A DNA stretch of 64,000 nt from the NCBI GenBank assembly GCA_010093605.1, contig MU004186.1, positions 1,840,616 through 1,904,615 on the forward strand, given 5' to 3'. The notes under the pieces are model-generated. The model was not told where the DNA came from, searched no databases, and saw only the letters and a program-made list of their open reading frames with translations. Position 1 is the first letter of the stretch. Each line of letters opens with the position of its first letter. The stretch comes from Lophium mytilinum (Eukaryota; Ascomycota; Dothideomycetes; Mytilinidiales; Mytilinidiaceae). Positions 53,443-62,745 of this stretch are shown one piece after another. The position numbers and the translations under genes are program-made.

Positions 53443-55224
53443 TCATTCGTCTTGCAGAAGTGTCAGGATAACACTACTGCTAATTTCTGGTAAGAAATCT
53501 GGTTCACGGCCGATTTGAGGTGCCTTCTGGACACTGAAAAGGCGCTCCTCCGCCGCTAAACGAACCTGAATTTCGATGACAAAGTCTGTGAAATGAAATC
53601 TCGACTTCCTTATCGCCACCGTCACTATATGCACGGCCTCTGGGAACCAAATCTTGCGAGTCGCTCGGTCGCGTTGAATTGCCTGAGTGTCTACGAGGCT
53701 CATGATTGCCCGGTCTGTACTTAAAGCACTTCGGGGAACATCCAATGCAATGTACGTCCAGATGCGGCACTCTTTAATACCAAATATCACAGCGAATAGG
53801 CCCCGATCGAAGGCGCCGAACCGAGTGCGTTGGAAATACAGTGCGCAGCAATCTCTACTTGTGGTATCTCCCACTTGAATTGTCCTGCCCAGCACGTCGT
53901 GAACGGCGTATCTTGTTCGAAACATATAATTGTCCCTCCGGCATCCAACGATCTCATATCCGGGGCGATTTTGTGGTAGTTGGCTGATCGTGAAACTTTT
54001 GGGGCCTGTCCAATCTAGTCCAAGAGCATCAGGTATCTTGGTGAACGCAGCAATGTTCAAAGTGCGAAAGACCGCATGTATTTTCTTATCCGCATGGTTC
54101 ACGGTAGCCTTGTCGACGACAGTAACACTCTGGGAACCGATTCGGGGCTCAGAATTAGTTCGTGAGTATCGATCCGAATTTTGGTCCCATAGCAAGTGCA
54201 TCCCAATGATCAAATCCCCGTTCACGTTGCCTGAAACTTGACAATTTAAGAGAGCCAGGACTAGTATTGCCCCTTTTCGAAGTGATTCTGGAACCCTTTT
54301 TCCTGCTGCGGGTTCTACGCTGACGACGTCGTGCGCTTGTGGCCGATAGAATGCCAATTTTATGGAAAGGCCGTGATTGGTCATCGAATGTCCATGATTG
54401 CTCACGCTTGTGCTAGGTATTATGTTCTGGCAGTTCTTGAAGTACCATGGCGACGGTGCAAGGACGGTATCCATTCGAGTTTCTCCAGACCAAGCAAAAA
54501 TCGTATGCTCATTCGAAGCCTCAAGAAGCTGCAATTGTAACCTTTTGAAGGCATTCAACCCGCCTTCACCATACAGTAGGGGCATGTTGATATTGAAGAT
54601 ACCAAGAAGAGAGTAAGCGATATCCTCTGGTCTAGTTGTTGATCTTATCGACGCCCACGACATCCTTTGAGCAACACTGGCTTCAAAGATTTGGCGATAG
54701 CCGAGCAGAAAATCTGTGTCAATCCCCGTGATTCTGGATATCTCTTCAGCCAGGCTATTTCTTGTACCGATCTCATACCAGCTCTTATCGTAAAAGACAA
54801 TATCAGACGGCGCAAGAAGCTCTTGCAGAGTCCACCCTCGCGTGAACCACGTCCCACCCGTCTGAAGTGTAGGCGGACTAACCGCCACGGCGTTCTCCCT
54901 ATCGATATCGCATACAAAAGCGTAGCACACTTCAGCTGCTTCATACCACTTGAACATAGAATTGATGGCCTCCGATAGCTCGGCAGAACTCCGTTTATCT
55001 ATGCAACAGGTATCGCACCAAGCGTACATGAAGCTGTCCGTGATGGCTTGCGTGCAACATTGCTGGATCTTGCTGAAGCCAGCCTTCTTGCGAGCTTCTT
55101 CCGGCTTGTGGATGTCCTCAAAGGACACCTCTTCGTCCCCCCATGTGTGGGAAAGGATGGCATAAGGTGGAATATTGGCCTGAAAGAACTCCAAAAGGAG
55201 CGTCTGCGTGTTTAGAAGGTACAT
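53443..55224 (-). CDS. HET-domain protein, HET-E/HET-D type N-terminus (HET gene 3)
   Basis: The single frame encodes 593 residues starting at MYLLNTQTLLLEFFQ. An upstream in-frame ATG at 55305 would add 27 residues that do not fit the family, whose members start M(R/W/Y)LLN. The HET domain covers about 1-240: YAILSHTWGDEEVSFEDI (21-38), YAWCDTCCIDKRSSAELSEA, FKWYEAAEVCYAFV, RGWTLQELLAPSDIVFYD, and RMSWASIRSTTRPEDIAYSL followed by LLGIFNINMPLLYGEG. The C-terminal ~350 residues have no NACHT or WD40 repeats and no domain I recognise. The protein is therefore the short two-part form rather than the large HET-E architecture. The gene is intact. Function in incompatibility is inferred from the domain. 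Confidence 0.9.
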   Translation of the reverse strand: MYLLNTQTLLLEFFQANIPPYAILSHTWGDEEVSFEDIHKPEEARKKAGFSKIQQCCTQAITDSFMYAWCDTCCIDKRSSAELSEAINSMFKWYEAAEVCYAFVCDIDRENAVAVSPPTLQTGGTWFTRGWTLQELLAPSDIVFYDKSWYEIGTRNSLAEEISRITGIDTDFLLGYRQIFEASVAQRMSWASIRSTTRPEDIAYSLLGIFNINMPLLYGEGGLNAFKRLQLQLLEASNEHTIFAWSGETRMDTVLAPSPWYFKNCQNIIPSTSVSNHGHSMTNHGLSIKLAFYRPQAHDVVSVEPAAGKRVPESLRKGAILVLALLNCQVSGNVNGDLIIGMHLLWDQNSDRYSRTNSEPRIGSQSVTVVDKATVNHADKKIHAVFRTLNIAAFTKIPDALGLDWTGPKSFTISQLPQNRPGYEIVGCRRDNYMFRTRYAVHDVLGRTIQVGDTTSRDCCALYFQRTRFGAFDRGLFAVIFGIKECRIWTYIALDVPRSALSTDRAIMSLVDTQAIQRDRATRKIWFPEAVHIVTVAIRKSRFHFTDFVIEIQVRLAAEERLFSVQKAPQIGREPDFLPEISSSVILTLLQDE

Positions 55225-56115
55225 TTTGTCATGGTTATGGGAGCTTTCGTGGCATTCTTGATCAGGCTGAAAGTCAGCTCTTAGATCGCGCGGCCCGCAC
55301 TGCAAGGTTGACAGGGCGTTACCACCGCATGAGTGGCCTCAGCAACCTCTGCGAATACGGTCCAAACCCATTCCTGATCTGAAGTCTTGAAATTTTTACA
55401 TTGTGTTTGGAATTTTCCTGGTACCATGAGGACCTTCTGACAGTGGTAACATGCAGCAAGCAAGCAAAGGGCAGACACTCGTTTTGACGCTTCTCTAAAG
55501 CCTTAAGATTCTGGGCTTCAAATCGCATCCTTGCCCTTCACGACCTGAAGTACACTGTCAGGAACTTTACATCGTGTACCGAATTTTATTGTGTGGTGAA
55601 GGACTCCTAACGGTGGTAGCGTGGTAGAAATGTTAAACCCGAAAGTTGTATTTTGAAGCGCTTGTACTTTTGCTTGGATTTTACCCTTTGAATCGTGACG
55701 TCTTGAATTGGAAACTGCGCGCTCTCTTACTACTGCATGCTGGCTTCAACTACTCTCCCAATGCCCCAAGAGTCTGTCTAACTCACATGCCCTAAAAATT
55801 GACATCCTACCCTAGGACTTTTCACCCCGCCAAAGGACTCCCAACGCCAGCATCAATACGTCAAAAATGAAAACCCTCTCGGCTCATTTCAAGCTCATCA
55901 CAATCACATCAAGAATGACACTGCGAATCGTAACAAACTCAATTGAAAACTATCAAAGCTCTTCCCCCTCGGGGGTGGCACAGGGTATCATTGCGCTTCT
56001 CCAAAACTCCTCGCTCAAAGACCCAAAAACGACCGTACACCGAATGCTAATGCTATAATGCCCATAAAACGCCCCGAAACCGCGATCCTTTTTCCTATGC
56101 TCCGATTCCCGATGC
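55225..56115. other. Intergenic with a diverged internal duplication
   Basis: Two stretches, about 55372-55455 and 55530-55630, look like diverged copies of each other. The first has acattgtgtttggaatttt and ccttctgacagtggtaacatg; the second has acatcgtgtaccgaatttta and ctcctaacggtggtagcgtgg. No gene is supported. Confidence 0.35.
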
Positions 56116-59100
56116 CTAGACCTTAAACACCCATTTATTCCCGATTTTAACACCCTTAACCGGGCTCATCTTCTCCGCCTTCAAAATCGCTACGTCGTTC
56201 ATCGTCTTTTGGAGCGAGTATGGAGAGAAGTCCCATTCGGCTTCCTCGCTGATCGTAGCTAGGGCGGACTGAGGCGTCCTTGACTTCGGCTCCCACTTCA
56301 GCCTCTTCTCCCGCGGCCTCGGCGTCACCTGAAGTGCGTTCAATCGGGACTCGATCTTTGCGACTTCGGCGGCAACGAGCTGAAGATTCCGCGTTAGCAA
56401 GGAGAACTTAGAAGTCTTTTGTTTGCAGGGCATGAGGGAGGCAGTCAGGTATTTGGGAATCAAGTTCCGCTCTAATACCTTTGACTGCTGCACCTTCTTG
56501 CCCGGCGTGACCTCAACCACCTTCTCAACCTCCTTCTCGACCTTCTCGACCACCTTCTCGACCACCGCTTTCGATGGCTTCGACGGTGTTGCCGCCGCTG
56601 CTTCCCGAGCCGCGTTCTCCTTCTCGAGTTGGAGATGCTGCTCTAGGGTCGGCTCGCTGTCTTCGGCGCGTTGTCGCTTCGCGAGTTCGTCGAGCTTCGA
56701 GCGGCGTTCCTGCTTCTCTTCGCGGTGGATTTTGGAGTTTTCCTTGCGAAGGTACTCGACGGATCTGCGGTAGCGCTCGAGAGATTTCCGTGTAGCTGCG
56801 AGCTCGCTTTCAAGAAAGTCGGTGTCGGCAGAGCTGGTACGAGCACCGTTCGCTGATCCGCTTTCGCTCAGCTTCGTCTGCATCTTCGCTGCGTCGGCCC
56901 AGCGTTCGCGCTCCAGCTTTAAGACACGGATTTCGCGGTCGCGCTTCTCTCGTTCCTCTAGAAGAGATTCTTCCTTGGAGCGGAGGCTGGAGATCGCTTG
57001 CTCTAGTTCGTGAATCTTCGAGGCTTTCTTGCTAGCATCTCGAGTGCGAGCTTCGAGAAGCTCGATCTTGACATTCTTTTCTTCGATGTCGTGATCGCGG
57101 AGTCTGATAGTCATCGCGTGTTTTTGCAGGTCTTCCTGCAACGCCCTCATCTCGTCCTCAACATCGATTGAGATGAGTTTGCTAGCCGCGATTTCCCGGC
57201 TCTTGAGAACCCAAGGAGCAGTGGCACGCTCAAATTCCACCGTGCGATTCAAAGTAGTCGACATAGCGTGAAGATTTGAAAGTTCCTCTTTGAGAACTCG
57301 GAGTTTGGTACTCAAGGTGGAATAGATGTCCGAATCGATGGGTGAGTCGGTGAAGAAGGATTCCGTGGTTTTGAAGAGAATGCTTCGGACCGCAGAATAC
57401 GTAGGTGGTTCTGGCTGGCCTTCCTGCTTCAGAAGGGAGAACAAATTCTCACCTAAAACGCGGCAATATTTGGCTAGCTGCGCTGTGCCTTCCTCGCAAG
57501 CCTCGAAATCGGGATGCGTGTCAGGTGTGAGCGACAAAGATCGCGATCTCAAGTCCTGAAGGGCTCTGAGTGTTTTTCCGACCACGATTTTAGCAGAGCG
57601 ACCGGCTGCGATTACTGCATCCGATTTTTGCAGGAATCTCGCGACGCCGTCATCCGCGTCATCAAATGGAACGGTTTTCCCGACCTCATAGCTAATGAGG
57701 GTGAGCCCGGTAATGGTGACATCCAGATTGGATTGGATCAGCTCGACGCTCATTTTGAGCTCGTCAGCTCCACCATCTAGAGAGGCACTGGAAATCTCAT
57801 GCTGAGAGGCGAGATGTTTTAGTACGGCTACCGACCTCTGAAGCTCTTCAGCGACTGTTCGCCCGGGGAAATCGTTCTTGCGAAGCGCCTCGATTTTAGT
57901 GTCCAGAGCCTTTTCAACTGGCTCTAGGTCGAAGATCGCGCCTTGAGCTCCAAAGCGTGCAAACTGCTCGAGACTGCATGAGGAGACTCCACTGATGAAT
58001 CGATCAGACATTTCGGCGATCCAGACAAGCTGGTTCAGGGCGTCGCAGACTTCGAAGACATCTTCGTCGTGAATCATGCTGTGTTTTCCAGGTGCGTTGA
58101 GAGGCTCCCGGATCAAGCCGTGCAGTAGTTTGGCTTTGAACGAGATCCTGCGGCATCGAAGCAGCCCCAAGACTGAGTCTCGCTCTGACTGGAATGCTTC
58201 AGGTAGGAAAAGCTGTACAATGGCGAGGTGCTCTGATGCTTCTTGAGCGTCAAGTTTGCGCAACTCCATGTCGATCGTCGTAATCATAGTGTTGGTTGCA
58301 GACTGATTGAGCTTCAAGTTCAGATCAGCCAGCTCCTTCGACCGCTGGGCAAGATCCTGTGCCTCAGTCTCTGAAATTTCCTTGTTCGCCCGCATTTCTT
58401 CCAAGTCCGACTGGAGACTGGCAAATGCTTCCCGATATTTGACGATCGCGTATTCTTGGGTGGCGAGAGCTTCCTCGTGCTGAGCAACTGCACGAAGGCT
58501 GTCTGAAATTTCGGTCTCCTTCAGTTCGAGCTCCTGTCGGAGTTCTTTCTCGTTCTCGACGTGGTTAATTTCGAGTTCGTCGTTGAGCTCCTTCAGATCC
58601 TGTAGATCGTCAACAACAAGCTTCAACTCATCAATCTTATCTTTCAGTACGATGTTCTGATCCGATAGCTCCTCAATCATCTCCTCGGCGCCAAGTGCAG
58701 CGTCCAGCTGCTGGCGAAGGTCCTGGATGTCCGCTTCCGACTCCAAGAGCTTAGCCTTCGTGTCTTCGTATTTTTCCTTCATCTGTGCTAGGTCTTGAAC
58801 GTCTTCCTCGAGGCTTTTGATCTCGCTGCGCAGCTCCGCCTCTTGCTCTCGCGAGACATCTCGAAGTCGGATGAGTGCGTCTCGAAGGCGCTCATTCTCT
58901 CGCTCCATCTGCACCCAGCTCGCGCTAGTCTTCTCCTCGGGGCTGATATCTTGTCCAAGTTCGAGGTTCTCGTCTTTCAGAATCTCGTTCTCCAGCTCGA
59001 GCTCCTCAACTCGCTGCTTGAGGTCCGTAACCTCGTTCATGTAGTTTTCGGCCTTCTCCTCGGCCATCTCACGCTCGAGAGTGATCATCTCCATGTCTGT

Positions 59101-60003
59101 GTCATGATCCTCTTGGAGCAGAGCGATTTTCTCTGCGGTGTTTTCGGCATCTTTCAATCCTTTCTTGAGCTCCACATTCTCCTGCTGAATAGGCTGGTAT
59201 TTCGCCTGGAGTTTCTGTATGATGGATTCGAATTTGTCCCTTTCCTGCTGAATATGATCCAGAGCCTTGATTTTTTCCTTGTCCTCGAGTCGCTGTTTTT
59301 CAAGGACGCGAAGCTTCGTTTCGAGCTCCTCCACCTTTTTGTCTTGGGTCGAGGAAGTTCGAGTCGTAGAAGATGTGTGCGAGGCAGCCGGTCTCTTTGA
59401 GATGGCAACATTGGAGGATGCGGCGGTGGTTGTAGAGGAGACTGTGGGAGCCGGGCGAGATCGAGGCGCCAGGGAAAGCCTGTTCGCGGCTGGCTTCGCT
59501 GACGTGGTGCTCGAAACTGTGCTGGGGGCACGCGAGCCGAGTCCCGAAGCTGTGGGAGCGGGGCGAGATGAAGTCGGACGGGAAGTGGCAGCTGAGGAGG
59601 TTGTGGGGACGATCGAGGTGCGACGGGCTGGGGGAAGAGCCATGCTCTGCCTAGAGGCACGTGGAGCTGGCTTCTTGACAGGAGACTGCGACCCGTTAGC
59701 ATCTATTATCAAGGCGGCAGAAAGGCAGGTACTCACAGCTGGTCGTGGCTTCACTTTAGGAGCTGGTTTTGGGGCGTCGATGATGACTTCCGCGACGTTG
59801 CTTGCCCTCATGAACATGCCATGATTGGGAGCACAATCGAAGTATCTCTCGCCTCTAACGGAGCCGTCGTTCTTGCCGCTGGGATCGGCGAATTCGACTC
59901 CGATGAACTGGCCCTCTGCAATGTGCAGAGTTCCGATGAATCTGATGACAGCCTGGCGGCCATCAAGGAGCGCGACAGTCTGCCCAACCTTAAAGTCGGA
60001 CAT
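56116..60003 (-). CDS. ro-3: Dynactin p150/Glued subunit
   Basis: This is the large dynactin subunit that links dynein to microtubules (ro-3 in Neurospora, nudM in Aspergillus). I model three exons: 60003-59737, 59685-56479 and 56379-56116, giving 1245 residues. Both introns (51 and 99 nt, GTGAGT...CGCAG and GTATTA...TTCAG with gctaac branch sites) are multiples of three without stops, so the unspliced frame stays open and would wrongly add 17 and 33 residues. A CAP-Gly domain lies at residues 1-70, with the GKNDGS signature at 43-48. A basic Ser/Pro/Ala-rich linker spans 80-200. A long coiled coil spans about 205-555, then the dynactin-specific middle region to about 850 (MIHDEDVFEVCDALNQLVWI) and a second coiled coil at about 925-1060. 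The C-terminus ends GVKIGNKWVFKV. An upstream extension of the frame to 60273 is leader sequence. Confidence 0.95.
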   Translation of the reverse strand: MSDFKVGQTVALLDGRQAVIRFIGTLHIAEGQFIGVEFADPSGKNDGSVRGERYFDCAPNHGMFMRASNVAEVIIDAPKPAPKVKPRPAVSTCLSAALIIDANGSQSPVKKPAPRASRQSMALPPARRTSIVPTTSSAATSRPTSSRPAPTASGLGSRAPSTVSSTTSAKPAANRLSLAPRSRPAPTVSSTTTAASSNVAISKRPAASHTSSTTRTSSTQDKKVEELETKLRVLEKQRLEDKEKIKALDHIQQERDKFESIIQKLQAKYQPIQQENVELKKGLKDAENTAEKIALLQEDHDTDMEMITLEREMAEEKAENYMNEVTDLKQRVEELELENEILKDENLELGQDISPEEKTSASWVQMERENERLRDALIRLRDVSREQEAELRSEIKSLEEDVQDLAQMKEKYEDTKAKLLESEADIQDLRQQLDAALGAEEMIEELSDQNIVLKDKIDELKLVVDDLQDLKELNDELEINHVENEKELRQELELKETEISDSLRAVAQHEEALATQEYAIVKYREAFASLQSDLEEMRANKEISETEAQDLAQRSKELADLNLKLNQSATNTMITTIDMELRKLDAQEASEHLAIVQLFLPEAFQSERDSVLGLLRCRRISFKAKLLHGLIREPLNAPGKHSMIHDEDVFEVCDALNQLVWIAEMSDRFISGVSSCSLEQFARFGAQGAIFDLEPVEKALDTKIEALRKNDFPGRTVAEELQRSVAVLKHLASQHEISSASLDGGADELKMSVELIQSNLDVTITGLTLISYEVGKTVPFDDADDGVARFLQKSDAVIAAGRSAKIVVGKTLRALQDLRSRSLSLTPDTHPDFEACEEGTAQLAKYCRVLGENLFSLLKQEGQPEPPTYSAVRSILFKTTESFFTDSPIDSDIYSTLSTKLRVLKEELSNLHAMSTTLNRTVEFERATAPWVLKSREIAASKLISIDVEDEMRALQEDLQKHAMTIRLRDHDIEEKNVKIELLEARTRDASKKASKIHELEQAISSLRSKEESLLEEREKRDREIRVLKLERERWADAAKMQTKLSESGSANGARTSSADTDFLESELAATRKSLERYRRSVEYLRKENSKIHREEKQERRSKLDELAKRQRAEDSEPTLEQHLQLEKENAAREAAAATPSKPSKAVVEKVVEKVEKEVEKVVEVTPGKKVQQSKVLERNLIPKYLTASLMPCKQKTSKFSLLTRNLQLVAAEVAKIESRLNALQVTPRPREKRLKWEPKSRTPQSALATISEEAEWDFSPYSLQKTMNDVAILKAEKMSPVKGVKIGNKWVFKV

Positions 60004-61451
60004 GGTGTCGAGCGGGGGGGTTCGATTTGGTAACTCAATTCGTACTACGGGTGCGATGCGTTCTTGGGGTTTTTGGAAAGCGGAGAAGCAGCGTTGAACG
60101 TAGTGCAGAATGGAGTTGTGAGTGGTGAAAAGGAAGAAGTTGCGAGCGGCGCGAGTCGCGTGAAGAAGCCGTCCCAGCGCACAGGCCCACCTATAGACGC
60201 TATAGCGTCGCGTCCCACCCCGGTCCCGACTATAACGCCTATAAGGAAAATCACATGTCGCGCCCATCAACACGCTATTTTAACATCGTCTGAGGTAGCG
60301 CAGAGAGCGATCAGACTTCTCAAAAATGTCATTTTCCAATCGTGATAACGTAATGAGAGATCTCAAGCGGTGCTTTGTCTCTGAGGAACATTACCTGCCA
60401 AGCACATTGGCAACGGGATGAGTTGTCGGGCAGTGCATAAAGCTGTCTTGTGTTCGCCGTGCCGCGTGTAGCCTTCCAAAGCTACAATATGCAGGGTCTA
60501 GTAGTGGGAGATAGCTGTGTCCGTACACTGGAGGCTAGGTAGTCAAAAGCTTCGCATATGTGCACAACACTTGATTTCACATCACATCTATGCATGGGTT
60601 CTTGCATTTCTTTATTCTTGTTCCATAGATACGTGCATTATAAATCTTTTGTCTCCCTGAGATAGCAATGGTTTTCTGGGTCCAAGAAGGTGAATATTCC
60701 GCATAGTCACGTGATCACCATCTCTCACCCGTGACCGGACTTTCGACAGCTAAACTCTCCTTCAACCCTGAGAGCCAAAGAGCTGTCAAAGTTCTGGAAG
60801 GGACATTGGGAAGTTTCCTGAACGAAAAGGCGCACGTGACCATAGTGTGTTCACCTTACTCGACATCCTTCACCGCTCGACTTCCTTTCCACCGCTGGAA
60901 AGGCTCGGGTGGGACCACACGGCGGTCGATATGCAACAGGATAAGCTATGCTCTAGCAATAAGTAACAAGATTTGTGCGCATTTCCAAGCACTAAGCAGT
61001 CTCATGTCATAATCTCATCAGTCAAAATCGGACGTCGCAATAGCATCATCAATGTGTTTCGACATGAAGCCATATGAGACCGTTACGAGGCAAGAGACTA
61101 GAGCTACTATACACAGTAAAAGAGAAAGCAAAGAGATATAGGAAAGAAGACTACACAAGCCCTCAGCTCCACGGACACCCACCTCCACCAAGTATTCGCA
61201 CCCAGCAGCTACAGTAACAGGCCACAAGTCTGGACACATTGAATAGACACTGCTTAGGGTTCCACCACAGGGTTTGGAAGATTCAAGGGTGATGTCGAGG
61301 TTCAAGCAGTGCAACATGGACTACCTCTTGACTAAGTGGCTGCTCAGCAGCCAGGCTACCCCGAACAATGGTGTCGAGTGAGCAAGTTGGATCCAAGCTG
61401 TAATGAGTCCATGTGCCTAGACTCATGGCTTAGTGCTGTGCCGAGGCGACC
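60004..61451. other. Intergenic
   Basis: A 99-codon minus-strand frame (61018-61317) contains one hydrophobic stretch, but nothing else supports it as a gene. The left part holds the promoter of the dynactin gene. Confidence 0.4.
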
Positions 61452-62745
61452 TCAAAGCTCCCCAGAGGATCCAGTACGATCCTCCGTCTTCGTAGTAACA
61501 TGACTAGATTCTAGCACCGCACCCCCGGCAGTCGTCGCATGAGCCCCTTTACGGCTTCCAAACGCCATCCCAATACCCTTCGCTATATCCGTAAGATTAA
61601 CAGCATCAACAACCACTCTCATCGTGCGCCTTCCAAAGCCGCCAGCGAGGCTCCCTCGCCGATAAGGCGACGGGGAGAACGCCCAGACGAACGAGAGCAC
61701 AAAGAGCACCATTTCGAGACAGATAATGACTGCAGGCACGCCGATAATCCAGTCGAAGTACGTGAGGCGGGGCGTGGCATCTCTAAGCGTGACGCGGTCG
61801 ACGGCGGCGAAGACGACGAGCTCGAGCGTGGCGAGGATGACGAGGCCTTTGAAGCAGGCGAGCTTCCGGGCGACGTGGCGGCCCGCGAGGGCCTGCTTCA
61901 GGCGGAGCGAGTAGTTGATGATGGCGGTGATAGCGGCGGAGGTGGAGAGGGCGTTGATGATACGCAGGACGAGGCGGGCGCGGCTATAGGCAAGGGACGT
62001 GGGACAGAGGAGTGCGGTGGTGACTTCTGTTGCGATGGTGGTCGCGAAGACGATGACGGGGTATTGGAATACCGCGATCCAGGTTCTCTAGATTCGAGAT
62101 GTCAGAAAGAATGATGTGGCTGGGTTTAGGAGGAATTTTACCTTAAGCCAGAGAGCGCTGCTCTTACTTCGTTGTGACTTGTTTCGGAGGCTGCTTGGGT
62201 TGCCTCGACACCCGATCTCTACGCATAAATCGCCAATTGTTGTAGTTGGAGCTGAGAGCGGATCCGGTATGATATAGTTGACGCAAAGCAGGAAGATTGA
62301 GGCAAGGGCGATGGTTTCGCACAGTTTTGCAAATGGCTCTATGTAGGGAGCGGCAGTGTAGGACGCGATACAAGCAAGACCGAAGATGGAGAAAATGGCA
62401 GGAATCCAGATGATCCGTATAATCCTGAGGTTCATACATTTAGATCTAGATCTGCATACATAAACAGCTTGAATACTCACAGCTTCTGTTCGGCAGGGTT
62501 GGTGTAGTAACGTATATGGAGCCCGGTGAGAAACAACGTGATAAGAATAGTCGCTCCGGTGGTGGCGGCAGCCACGATGAGGATGATGCGTTGGAAGGTG
62601 AAACCATCGGAAAACGGTACTTTGCTTGCTGCAGCGACGTGAGTAGGTTACACTTCAAAATTTGCATCATTCTACGAGTCTTACTCGCGAGCTTTGGTAC
62701 AATACAGCCTGACTGTGACCGGAGAGATGGGATATGATAGTGCAT
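61452..62745 (-). CDS. Ost-alpha/TMEM184-like membrane protein
   Basis: I model four exons: 62745-62685, 62628-62481, 62424-62142 and 62087-61452, giving 375 residues. All junctions are in phase with GT-AG ends (GTAAGA, GTGAGT, GTAAAA). After a short polar start (MHYHIPSLRSQSGC) come about seven membrane segments. The first covers IILIVAAATTGATILITLFL. The family motif HIRYYTNPAEQKLIIRIIWI follows, then PAIFSIFGLACIASYTAAPY and later WIAVFQYPVIVFATTIATE. The (Y/H)(Y/T)xxPxEQ(R/K)xIIRI(L/W) motif and helix order match the organic solute transporter alpha / TMEM184 family found in many fungi. The usual TM5 region and a polar C-terminal tail are present. The substrate is not known for fungal members; vacuolar or plasma-membrane location is inferred. 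Confidence 0.88.

Noticed and set aside
59267-59824. 185-codon plus-strand frame
   Set aside because: It is antisense to the CAP-Gly and linker part of dynactin p150 and is explained by codon bias on the other strand.
61018-61317. 99-codon minus-strand frame with one hydrophobic stretch
   Set aside because: A single hydrophobic segment is not enough, and no splice partner or homology is visible.
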